The position numbers were made by a program, and so were the translations under genes. Below, piece by piece: positions 29,607 through 38,170 of a DNA stretch of 45,430 nucleotides. The stretch is from Sphaerisporangium cinnabarinum (GTDB taxonomy: Bacteria; Actinomycetota; Actinomycetes; Actinomycetales; Cellulomonadaceae): contig QAPD01000005.1 in NCBI GenBank assembly GCA_003052455.1, positions 1 to 45,430 of the forward strand. Direction: 5' to 3'. The notes under the pieces are model-generated. The model did no database searches. It had not been told where the DNA came from and saw only the letters and a program-made list of their open reading frames with translations. Each line of letters starts with the position of its first letter. The first letter of the stretch is position 1.

Positions 29607-30301
29607 GCGACTCCTCCCTTCTCCGCGACGGGGACCACCGCCGCACGCTCTCGACGGAGCACACCGAGCACGAGCAGCACCTGGCCGACGACGTAGGTGA
29701 GCATGACCCAGAAGCCGTGCCCGGGCAGGTCGTACCACGGGGCGAAGGCGTTCAGCGCGATGAGCGCGTCGGACAGGAGGAAGACCGCACCCCCGACCGC
29801 GGCGAGCCGGTCGACGCCCGTCGCGACCACGGCCATCGTCACGAGGCACACGCCGTAGACCACGACCGGGACGAGCAGCGACCCGGCGTCCGGCGCGCAC
29901 GCGACGACGAGGGCGAGCAGCGCGAGGCCGTACGGCACGAGCACGAGCGGGCGGCGCAGGACGGAGCGCGCGCGGTAGGGCCAGAACGCGATCGTGTACA
30001 CGACCTGGGCGCAGAGGAAGAACCCGACCATGACCAGGAAGGCGGTGTCGCCGTCGGCGAGGTCGGGTGCGGTGTCGCCGAGCCACGAGAAGCCCAGCGC
30101 GACAAGCGTGAGCCGGACGAGCCGCGAGCGCCGGCCCGGGCGGTCGCCGTCGGCGTGGCGCCGCGTGGCGAGCCAGAGGCACCCCGCCAGGACCGGCATG
30201 AGGAACCACTGCGACGTGTCGGCGAGCGTCTCGGCGCCCAGGAGGTGGGCAGCGAGGTGGACGAGGGTGAGCAGGGCGAGCGCGCCCCACGCGGCGAGCA
30301 T
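29591..30301 (-). CDS. YhhN/TMEM86-family protein (lysoplasmalogenase-like)
   Basis: A 236-residue protein with about eight membrane helices. The family core is seen in GFSWLGDTAPDL (conserved Asp in helix 3 region), LVMVGFFLCAQVVYTIAFW and FLLSDALIALNAF. Homologues hydrolyse the vinyl-ether bond of lysoplasmalogens, though actinobacterial members are mostly untested. GAAGGAG lies about 12 nt before the ATG, and TACAAT at 30354-30359 may be its own -10. It follows acyltransferase and glycosyltransferase genes on the same strand, suggesting a lipid role. Confidence 0.85.
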   Translation of the reverse strand: MLAAWGALALLTLVHLAAHLLGAETLADTSQWFLMPVLAGCLWLATRRHADGDRPGRRSRLVRLTLVALGFSWLGDTAPDLADGDTAFLVMVGFFLCAQVVYTIAFWPYRARSVLRRPLVLVPYGLALLALVVACAPDAGSLLVPVVVYGVCLVTMAVVATGVDRLAAVGGAVFLLSDALIALNAFAPWYDLPGHGFWVMLTYVVGQVLLVLGVLRRERAAVVPVAEKGGVAWAST

Positions 30302-30353
30302 GGGCGTCGGAACTCCTTCGGTCGTGCTGCCGGCGTCGTCGCCGGGACGAGAG

Positions 30354-30359
30354 ATTGTA
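30354..30359 (-). promoter_or_regulatory. Possible -10 element TACAAT upstream of YhhN
   Basis: A good TAnnnT hexamer in the 71-bp spacer after the acyltransferase, giving a leader of about 45 nt with a ribosome binding site. Confidence 0.4.
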
Positions 30360-30372
30360 GGCCCGGACGCCC

Positions 30373-31047
30373 TCACCACCGGGGCGCGTCGCCCGGAGCA
30401 CCGGCGACGACCGCGTCCATCGCGGCCCGGCAGCGGCCCAGGAGCTCGGCGACGTCGGCGGGACTCGAACCTCGGGGACGCTCGGCCGGGAGGATCGTCA
30501 GCCGGATCGGCGGCCGCGGGCGCCACGGAGGCCGTCGGCCGTAGGTGTAGACCATCGGCACGACCGGCACGCCCAGCCGGCACGCGTACACGAACGCGCC
30601 GCGCTGGAACGACCGCAGGGTCGTGTCGTACATCACCAGCTCGCCCTCGGGGAAGAAGTGGACCCCCTGGCCCGCCTCGACGGTCCGGCGGAGCCGCGCC
30701 TCGAACGCGCCGAGCTCTCCGGGCACGCGGGGCAGCGGGACGGCGAGCAGGTGACCGACCAGGACGCCGGCCACGGGCAGGTGGAAGTTCTCAGGCTGGG
30801 AGACGACCGCGACGCGGCGGCCGCGGAACTGCCCGGCGACCCAGGGGCCGTCCAGGTAGTGCACGTGGTTCGCGACCGTGACGACGCCGCCGACCACGGC
30901 CGCGAGGTGCTCGTGACCCGTCACCCGCAGCCCGTGGACGAGGTAGCCGTACCCGCGGACGACGGCCATGGCGACGTCGAAGAACACCGCGTCGGAGCAG
31001 CTCCAGAGCCGCGGCGTCGGGCGCCTGCGCGGGCGGTCAGCGGCCAC
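30373..31047 (-). CDS. Lysophospholipid/1-acylglycerol-3-phosphate acyltransferase (PlsC family)
   Basis: A 224-residue membrane-associated acyltransferase. Motif I is NHVHYLD (60-66, H-x4-D), and motif III is FFPEGE (131-136). A hydrophobic stretch at about 19-40 probably anchors it. It would transfer an acyl group to a lysophospholipid or a glycolipid glycerol. The GTG start overlaps the glycosyltransferase stop by 11 bp and follows a GAGGG site; family homology begins just after it. The tight coupling suggests joint action on the same lipid. Confidence 0.88.
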   Translation of the reverse strand: MAADRPRRRPTPRLWSCSDAVFFDVAMAVVRGYGYLVHGLRVTGHEHLAAVVGGVVTVANHVHYLDGPWVAGQFRGRRVAVVSQPENFHLPVAGVLVGHLLAVPLPRVPGELGAFEARLRRTVEAGQGVHFFPEGELVMYDTTLRSFQRGAFVYACRLGVPVVPMVYTYGRRPPWRPRPPIRLTILPAERPRGSSPADVAELLGRCRAAMDAVVAGAPGDAPRW

Positions 31048-32257
31048 GCGCGCGCCCTCGCGCCCGGCCCTCGGTGTCGTCGCGGTCAGCAGCCCCGGGA
31101 GCCGCCCGTCCCTCGTCGACCGCCCGGCGCAGCATCTCCTCGATCCGCGGGACGCACACGTCGAGCGTGTGCTTCGCACCGACCGCGGCGTAGGCCCGGC
31201 CCATGCGGGCTCGCTCGTCGTCGTGCTCGATCCAGTAGTCGATCGCGCGTGCGAGGTCCACGGCGTCCCCGGCGCGGAACAGGCTGCGCTCGTCGAGCGC
31301 GAACTGGCCCGTCGCCGACGCGCGGGAGTCGGAGATCACCGGGACCAGGCCGGTGGCGACGGCCTCGAGGCATCCGACGGCCTCGATCTCTGCGTCGGCC
31401 GCGTGCACGTACAGGTCGCTCGTCGCCAGCACGTCCCGGAGGTCGTCCTGAGCGAGGAAGCCGACCTTCGGCGGGTTCGGCAGCGTCGCGCCCCGCTGTG
31501 CGTACCGCGCGGCGAGCGGGCCGCGGCCGGCGAGCACGACCTGGATACGCTCGGCGTGCCGGGACCGGCGGACGGCCTCGAGCAGGACGTCCTGCCGCTT
31601 CTCCCGCGACAGCCGCCCGGTCATCGTGATGACGAACCTGCCGGCCAGGTCGGCGCCCTTGGGCAGCGTGCGCGGGACGAAGCGCGGGTCGACGCCGTTC
31701 GACACCACGTGCAGGGACGCCCGGTACCCGTGGGCGCGGAGCTCCCCGGCGATGAACCGGCTCGGGCAGTGGACGTGCTCGAACCGGTCGTAGAACGGCC
31801 GGAACACGGCGTACACGAGGTCGTTCAGCGGCCCGACCCGCCCCACGCCGAGGCTGTACGTGACGTTCTCCGGCTGCACGTGGAACGCGGCGGTGGACGG
31901 GACGCCGAGGGCGTCGGCGAGCCGCTTGGCGCGGGCGCCGAGCCAGAACGGCGACAGGACGTGCGCGACGTCGGCCCAGCGGAGCGCCTCGCGCAGCACC
32001 TCGTCGTCGGGCTTGGCGAGGACCCAGCCCTGGCCCGCGATGACTCGGTCGAAGCCGGGGATACCGAGCGCTTCGAGCCGGTAGCGCACGACCCCGTCCG
32101 CGGGCTTCTCGGCGTCGCCCTCACGTCCCGCGCCTCGGCAGCAGGCGACGCGGACCTCGTGGCCCCGGTCGCGCAGCGCGTCCGCGAAGCGTCGGGCCGA
32201 GATCGTGGTCCCGTTGGTGGGATCCTCGAACTGGTCGATGACGAGCAGGACGCGCAC
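31037..32257 (-). CDS. GT4-family glycosyltransferase
   Basis: A 406-residue retaining GT-B glycosyltransferase. The N-terminal acceptor domain starts VRVLLVIDQFEDPTNGTTIS and includes FHVQPENVTYSLG with the probable catalytic His126. The donor domain has GRLSREKRQD (214-223) and the E-x7-E motif at Glu290/Glu298 (EIEAVGCLE). The likely donor is a nucleotide sugar such as UDP-glucose or GDP-mannose. The pattern resembles diacylglycerol or PI-linked glycosyltransferases, and the overlapping PlsC-like gene fits glycolipid synthesis. A GGGGAG site precedes the GTG. The tail is a basic Arg/Gly repeat. Confidence 0.92.
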   Translation of the reverse strand: MRVLLVIDQFEDPTNGTTISARRFADALRDRGHEVRVACCRGAGREGDAEKPADGVVRYRLEALGIPGFDRVIAGQGWVLAKPDDEVLREALRWADVAHVLSPFWLGARAKRLADALGVPSTAAFHVQPENVTYSLGVGRVGPLNDLVYAVFRPFYDRFEHVHCPSRFIAGELRAHGYRASLHVVSNGVDPRFVPRTLPKGADLAGRFVITMTGRLSREKRQDVLLEAVRRSRHAERIQVVLAGRGPLAARYAQRGATLPNPPKVGFLAQDDLRDVLATSDLYVHAADAEIEAVGCLEAVATGLVPVISDSRASATGQFALDERSLFRAGDAVDLARAIDYWIEHDDERARMGRAYAAVGAKHTLDVCVPRIEEMLRRAVDEGRAAPGAADRDDTEGRARGRARGR

Positions 32258-32315
32258 GCGCGGCTCCCCTGAGAACGCTCGACGGACGGCCCGCGCCTCG
32301 AGGCGGGATGCCGTC

Positions 32316-32321
32316 AGGCTA
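32316..32321 (-). promoter_or_regulatory. Possible -10 element TAGCCT of the glycosyltransferase operon
   Basis: TAGCCT on the minus strand, about 58 nt before the GTG at 32257. No matching -35 is clear. Confidence 0.4.
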
Positions 32322-32441
32322 GGGGATGTCCGGGGGTCGGGGCGGGACCCGGCGGGTGCGTGTCGTGCCGCCGGCACCTGCTCCCCCGGGTGACGGCCGC
32401 GCAGCGCCGGGCGGTCGGTGCGCGGCGGCGGACTCCTCGGG

Positions 32442-33023
32442 CGCGTCGGCGACAAGGACGCGCCCGTCCCGCACGTCGGCTGGCTCGGGGCGTTGGCGGA
32501 CGACGTGGACCTCCGCAGCCTCAGCCGCAGCATCTCGCCGCCGCCCTGATCGAGTTGGACGCTCATGGGACGGTCGGTGAGCCGCACGGCCGCGGCCTGG
32601 GCGTCGAGGCGCTGGAACGCCGGCGCCACCTCGAGGCCCGGCACACCGCCGACCACGACGACGCCGCGCACCGCTCGCCCCACCGCCCGCTCGCGCAGGC
32701 GCACCCACTCGGCGAGCCGCTCGACGTCGTCCACCGGGAAGTCGGTGGAGAGGCCCGCAGGTCCATGCCCTCCGCGCGAGGTCCACGCCCAGGAGCCCGT
32801 CGCGAGCACCACGCGGTCGTCTTGGGCCTGGCGCCCCGACCGCGTCGTCACGACGCTCGCCGTGCGGTCGAGCGACGCCGGGCGCCCTCGGGTCGCGCGC
32901 GGGCCTGCGACGGGGCGGGGCCGTGCCGGGGCGCGGCCGATGCCCGCCCCCGACCTCAGGCGACGCGGTCCGACCACGGTGACCTCGGGGATCCGGGCCC
33001 CCGGTGCCCACGACGAGAGCCAC
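32442..33023 (-). pseudogene. Decayed FAD/NAD(P)-dependent oxidoreductase, NirB N-terminal-like
   Basis: The 846 bp between the glycosyltransferase and the DUF2637 gene hold no intact gene but clear flavoprotein remnants in different frames. Near 33023 is VALVVGTGG (nucleotide loop), then TVVGPRRL. From 32872 to 32509 one frame has LDRTASVVTT, DDRVVLATGSWAW, DDVERLAEWVRLRE, GVVVVGGVPGLEVA and MSVQLDQGGG, closely matching the NAD-binding half of nitrite reductase NirB-like proteins. Another frame continues with EVHVV and DGRVLVADA. Deletions and frameshifts have removed the FAD N-terminus and all C-terminal redox domains. Confidence 0.7.
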
Positions 33024-33042
33024 CCTCCCGGCCCGGTGCCGT

Positions 33043-33082
33043 GGCACGACGCCGCGCCCCGGACGGGACACGGCGTCGTGCC
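33043..33082 (-). terminator. Hairpin terminator after DUF2637; repeat copy A
   Basis: A perfect 12-bp stem (GGCACGACGCCG with CGGCGTCGTGCC) and 16-nt loop lie 21 nt beyond the DUF2637 stop. The left arm and loop recur almost identically at 34680, so this is also one of a repeat pair. Confidence 0.7.
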
Positions 33083-33103
33083 GCCGTAGCGTTCGGCGGT
33101 GCC

Positions 33104-34558
33104 TCAGGCGTTCGCGAGCTCGCGGGCCTCGTCGGCCAGCTGGTCCTCGTGGCGACGCACGACGCGGCTCACGGTCGACCGCGACGCCGAGACCCGCTGG
33201 GCGATCTCGCGCTGGTTCAGGCCCTCGCGCGCGAGCTCGACGATGCGGCGGTCGCGCTCCGCCATCGGGTCCTCGCCGAGCGTCGTCCCGGCGTCGTCCG
33301 TCGGGCTCGTCGCCGCGACGTCCTGGGGCCGCGGGAGGTCGAAGACCTCGACGCGGCGCGTGTGGCCCGTCACGGCCGGCGGCTCGGGGGCCGACGGCGA
33401 CTCGGTGTCCTCGGGGACGGGTTGCTCCCACGGGAGCGGCCGCGTGCGACCGAAGATCTCCTTCACCCGCGCCTCGAGGTCCGGCAGGGCCTCGAACGCG
33501 GGCTCGGCGGCGCGGGCGTCCTTCGCGGTCTCCGCGTCGGCCGCCTCGGCCGTCGCGTCGGCGGCGGGCAGGTCGCGGGTCACCTCGCGCACCGGGAGGT
33601 CGGCCGACGGCGCACCGTCCGTCGGGACCTCGTCGAGCAGCACGGCGTCGGTCGTCACGGCGTCGGTCGCCACGGCGTCGACGGACTCGGCCGCGTCGGT
33701 CTCGTCAACCTCGTCGTGGTGCACGGGCTGCGGCGCGAGCAGTGCCGGGCCGCTCGCCCTGGCGGACACGACCGCGGGCGCCTCAGCGGGCGCGGGGGCC
33801 TCGGGCACCGCGGCCCCCGCCTTGCCGCGCGCGGTGCCGCGCTTCGCGGAGCTCGCCCCGATGAGGTCGAGCCGGTTGCCGTGCCGCTCGGCGGCCTCCA
33901 GGCGGTCGACCCAGACCTGCATGCGACGCTCGAAGTCCTCGACCGTCAGCAGCTTGAGCGCGGCGTCCCGGGCGGCGCGCTGCCGCTCGTGCGCGGCGCG
34001 GACCTTGCGCAGGTCCGCGGGCGAGCCAGCGCTGTCGGCGCGCGCGTCGCGCCACTGCTCCAGCGCGGAGACGTACCCGTGGACGCGCAGCTCACGACGA
34101 CGCTCCTCGAGCGTGTGCCCCGTGACCATGTGCCGCTCCCCCACGAGGGCGAGGTGCCACATGAGCGCGGCGACCAGCGGCGGCACGAACCGGAACACCA
34201 CCATGTACGGGGTGCTCGCCGTCGGGACGGCGATCTCGTGCAGCGCCGCGAACAGCCCCGACGTCCCCGAGAGCACCCACGTGAGGGCGAGGAGCACGCC
34301 GTAGGGCCGCCCCTCCAGCGCCGCGTTGCGCGCCATGAGCGCCACGGCCACGAGGCTGATCTCGAGGAAGCCCGCGAGCCCGTACGCCTCGAGCGGCGAC
34401 ATGTGCGCCACCTCGAGACCGAACAGGACCATGCCGCTGTACGCCAGGGCGGTGGCGATCGTCGCCGCGATGACCACCGCCACCATCGGGAGGTGCCGGC
34501 CGCGATAGCGCACCTGCCGCGGGGAACCGCCCGCGTCGGTCTGGTCCTGCTGTGTCAC
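33104..34558 (-). CDS. DUF2637 membrane protein with C-terminal helix-turn-helix
   Basis: A 484-residue protein. Four membrane helices fall at about 23-45, 57-77, 86-108 and 117-140, matching DUF2637 (SpdB-like proteins of actinobacterial plasmids and integrative elements). A charged, coiled-coil-like section (150-240) and an Ala/Asp/Thr-rich disordered stretch (about 250-400) follow. The end carries a resolvase/Spo0J-like helix-turn-helix, ELAREGLNQREIAQRVSASR then STVSRVVRRH. This suggests a membrane-tethered DNA-binding protein. The GTG start is supported by CGGAGGA upstream. Hairpin repeats flank the gene. Confidence 0.88.
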   Translation of the reverse strand: MTQQDQTDAGGSPRQVRYRGRHLPMVAVVIAATIATALAYSGMVLFGLEVAHMSPLEAYGLAGFLEISLVAVALMARNAALEGRPYGVLLALTWVLSGTSGLFAALHEIAVPTASTPYMVVFRFVPPLVAALMWHLALVGERHMVTGHTLEERRRELRVHGYVSALEQWRDARADSAGSPADLRKVRAAHERQRAARDAALKLLTVEDFERRMQVWVDRLEAAERHGNRLDLIGASSAKRGTARGKAGAAVPEAPAPAEAPAVVSARASGPALLAPQPVHHDEVDETDAAESVDAVATDAVTTDAVLLDEVPTDGAPSADLPVREVTRDLPAADATAEAADAETAKDARAAEPAFEALPDLEARVKEIFGRTRPLPWEQPVPEDTESPSAPEPPAVTGHTRRVEVFDLPRPQDVAATSPTDDAGTTLGEDPMAERDRRIVELAREGLNQREIAQRVSASRSTVSRVVRRHEDQLADEARELANA

Positions 34559-34572
34559 GTCGTCCTCCGAAA

Positions 34573-34619
34573 AGTGGTGTGGGCGCACATATCCCAACAC
34601 TCAGGACGATCCGCGTCAA
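34573..34619 (-). promoter_or_regulatory. Probable DUF2637 promoter with overlapping imperfect inverted repeat
   Basis: On the minus strand TTGACG (34619-34614) and TGGGAT (34596-34591) are 17 bp apart. Arms GTGTGGG (34577-34583) and CCCAACAC (34593-34600) form an imperfect inverted repeat over the -10, a plausible operator, possibly for autoregulation. Confidence 0.4.
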
Positions 34620-34679
34620 CGTACCGGAAGGGGCGAACCGCGACCGGGCCCGAGCGACACCGCACGACCTGCCGGGAAC

Positions 34680-34718
34680 GGCACGACGCCGCGCCCCCGG
34701 GACGGGAACGCGGCGTCG
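34680..34718 (-). terminator. Hairpin terminator after the suf operon; repeat copy B
   Basis: A perfect 10-bp stem (34684-34693 with 34709-34718) and 15-nt loop lie 15 nt past the sufT stop. It repeats the sequence at 33043-33078 with only a few single-base differences. Confidence 0.7.
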
Positions 34719-34733
34719 GTCGGAGCGGTGACC

Positions 34734-35087
34734 TCAGACGTTGAAGCCGAGCGCGCGGAGCTGCTCCTTGCCGTCGTCGGTGATCTTCTCCGGACCCCAC
34801 GGCGGCATCCAGACCCAGTTCACACGGAAGCCGTCGACGAGACCCTCGAGGGCCTGCGCGGACTGGTCCTCGATGACGTCGGTCAGCGGGCAGGCCGCGG
34901 ACGTGAGCGTCATGTCGATGACCGCGTGGTTGTTCTGGTCGATCTGGATGCCGTAGACGAGGCCGAGGTCCACGACGTTGATGCCGAGCTCGGGGTCGAT
35001 GACGTCGCGCATCGCCTCCTCGACGTCGGCGACGTTCGGCGGGCTCGGCGTGGCGCCCGCGGCGGGCGCGCCGGTCTCGGTGGTCAT
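34734..35087 (-). CDS. sufT: Fe-S cluster assembly factor SufT (MIP18/DUF59 family)
   Basis: A 117-residue protein with the DUF59 core VEEAMRDVIDPELGINVVDL and the conserved Cys in TSAACPLTD. SufT-type proteins help mature Fe-S clusters downstream of the SUF scaffold. It is the last gene of the operon, with its ATG overlapping the sufU stop (ATGA). A hairpin terminator follows. Confidence 0.93.
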   Translation of the reverse strand: MTTETGAPAAGATPSPPNVADVEEAMRDVIDPELGINVVDLGLVYGIQIDQNNHAVIDMTLTSAACPLTDVIEDQSAQALEGLVDGFRVNWVWMPPWGPEKITDDGKEQLRALGFNV

Positions 35088-35620
35088 CGGTTCTCCTCCG
35101 TCGTTCCCCGCGCGGCGAGCGCCGCGTCGGAAGCCAGTGCGGTCGATGCGTGGCCCAGCGTGCTCAGGGCGCCCGAGGTGACGAGCGAGTCGCGCAGCGC
35201 GGCCCAGCCGAGCAGGGCGCACTTGATCCGTGCAGGGTAGCGCGAGACGCCCGTGAACACCGTGGCGTCACCGAGCTCGTCCTCCGCAGCCTCGTCGAGG
35301 CCCTTGCCACGCGAGCCCATGAGCTCGCGGAACACGTCGCCGAGGTGCTCGGCCTCGGCGGCCGGGCGCCCCGTCACGAGGTCGGTGAGGACGGACAGGG
35401 ACGCCTGCGAGATGCTGCAGCCCTGCCCCTCCCAGCTCACGCGGTCGATCGTGTCGCCGACGAGCTCGACGCGCAGCGTCACCTCGTCGCCGCACGTGGG
35501 GTTCACCTGGTGCGACTGGCCGCTGGCCGCGCCGTCGGCCACCTCGACCAGGCCCCGGCCGTGCGGGGCCTTCGCGTGGTCCAGGATGACCTGCTGGTAC
35601 ATCTGCTCGATCGAGCTCAT
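35084..35620 (-). CDS. sufU: SufU, Zn-dependent sulfurtransferase for SufS
   Basis: A 178-residue IscU-fold protein. Zinc and sulfur-acceptor cysteines appear in NPTCGD, GQGCSIS and RIKCALLGW. The extra segment between the second and third Cys is typical of SufU as opposed to IscU. It accepts persulfide sulfur from SufS and hands it to SufBCD. The C-terminal 30 residues (Ala/Thr-rich) extend past the usual length. It lies 11 nt after sufS and overlaps sufT. Confidence 0.95.
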   Translation of the reverse strand: MSSIEQMYQQVILDHAKAPHGRGLVEVADGAASGQSHQVNPTCGDEVTLRVELVGDTIDRVSWEGQGCSISQASLSVLTDLVTGRPAAEAEHLGDVFRELMGSRGKGLDEAAEDELGDATVFTGVSRYPARIKCALLGWAALRDSLVTSGALSTLGHASTALASDAALAARGTTEENR

Positions 35621-35631
35621 CGGGTCCTCTC

Positions 35632-36975
<1,344 letters not shown>

Positions 36976-37758
36976 TCAGGCCGAGGCGGCCGAGGCGGAC
37001 TCGACCGCGCCGGAGAGGTAACGGTCGTAGCCCTCCTCCTCCAGGCGCTCGGCCAGCTCCGGGCCGCCCTCCTCCGCGACCTTGCCGTCGACGAAGACGT
37101 GGACGAAGTCCGGCTTGATGTAGCGCAGGATGCGCGTGTAGTGCGTGATGAGGAGGATGCCCGCGTCGGTCTCGCCGTGGACGCGGTTCACGCCCTCGGA
37201 CACGATGCGCAGCGCGTCGACGTCGAGACCCGAGTCGGTCTCGTCGAGGACGGCGAACTTCGGCTGGAGGAGCTCCATCTGGAGGATCTCGTGGCGCTTC
37301 TTCTCGCCACCGGAGAAGCCCTCGTTGACCGAGCGCTCGGCGAAGGAGTCGTCCATGCGCAGGCGCTCCATGGCGCCCTTGACGTCCTTGACCCAGTGGC
37401 GCAGCGCGGGGGCCTCGCCGTCGATCGCGGTCTTCGCGGTGCGCAGGAAGTTGGACACGGACACGCCGGGGACCTCGACCGGGTACTGCATGGCGAGGAA
37501 CAGGCCGGCACGGGCGCGCTCGTCGACGCTCATGGCGAGGACGTCCTCGCCGTCCAGCGTCACGGTGCCGCCGGTGACCTGGTACTTGGGGTGGCCGGCG
37601 ATCGAGTAGGCGAGCGTGGACTTGCCCGAGCCGTTCGGGCCCATGATGGCGTGGACCTCGCCGCTGGCGATCGTCAGGTCGACGCCGCGCAGGATCGGCT
37701 TCGGCCCTTCCTTGGTCTCGACGCTGACGTGCAGGTCGCGGATCTCGAGAGTGGACAT
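36976..37758 (-). CDS. sufC: Fe-S cluster assembly ATPase SufC
   Basis: A 260-residue ABC-type ATPase of the SufBC2D scaffold complex. Walker A is GPNGSGKST, the signature GFSGGEKKRHEI, and Walker B FAVLDETDSGLDVDALRIV, the hallmark SufC sequence. A GGAGAA site precedes the ATG. The 67-bp gap before it contains a 7-bp GGCGCGC/GCGCGCC stem-loop (37791-37807), which might tune transcript stability between the scaffold genes; this is speculative. Confidence 0.97.
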   Translation of the reverse strand: MSTLEIRDLHVSVETKEGPKPILRGVDLTIASGEVHAIMGPNGSGKSTLAYSIAGHPKYQVTGGTVTLDGEDVLAMSVDERARAGLFLAMQYPVEVPGVSVSNFLRTAKTAIDGEAPALRHWVKDVKGAMERLRMDDSFAERSVNEGFSGGEKKRHEILQMELLQPKFAVLDETDSGLDVDALRIVSEGVNRVHGETDAGILLITHYTRILRYIKPDFVHVFVDGKVAEEGGPELAERLEEEGYDRYLSGAVESASAASA

Positions 37759-37825
37759 CAGTGGTTCTCCAAGAGGTTCTTGAGCTGGGGGGCGCGCGCG
37801 GCGCGCCGGGTCAGAGAAGGTCGGG

Positions 37826-38170
37826 TCAGGTGGGAGCGACGACGCGGTCGACGTCGACGAGCACCTGCTCGCCGTCGACCGTCACGGGGTAGACCGGCAC
37901 GGGCCGCATCGCGGGCAGCGCGGTCGGCATGCCGGTCCGCAGGTCGAACTGCGAGCCGTGCAGCCAGCACTCGACGAAGCAGCCCTCGACCTCCCCGTCG
38001 GACAGGGACACGGCCCCGTGCGAGCAGATGTCGGAGATCGCGTGCCACCCGCCGTCGCCGTCGCGCACGACCGCGACCTCGACGACGCGCCCGTCCTCGG
38101 CCGGGAGCTCGACGCGCAGCGCCTCCTCCGGGCCGAGGTCGGACGTCGTGCAGGCGGGCTGTGCGGTCAC
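37826..38170 (-). CDS. Rieske [2Fe-2S] ferredoxin-like protein of the SUF operon
   Basis: A 114-residue soluble Rieske protein similar to dioxygenase ferredoxins. Cluster ligands are Cys49-x-His51 (CSHG) and Cys68-x2-His71 (CWLHGSQF). Its GTG start overlaps the sufD stop (GTGA). This placement between sufD and sufC is common in actinobacteria; it may supply electrons during cluster assembly, but that role is inferred. Confidence 0.93.
   Translation of the reverse strand: MTAQPACTTSDLGPEEALRVELPAEDGRVVEVAVVRDGDGGWHAISDICSHGAVSLSDGEVEGCFVECWLHGSQFDLRTGMPTALPAMRPVPVYPVTVDGEQVLVDVDRVVAPT

Noticed and set aside
32319-33431. A 370-codon minus-strand frame upstream of the glycosyltransferase
   Set aside because: Most of it overlaps DUF2637 and reads as Arg/Gly/Pro-rich noise. 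Only short stretches resemble a flavoprotein and these fit a pseudogene spanning several frames.
33043-34718. Repeat pair as insertion-sequence ends
   Set aside because: The copies are direct, not inverted, each is a self-contained hairpin at a gene end, and no transposase lies between them.
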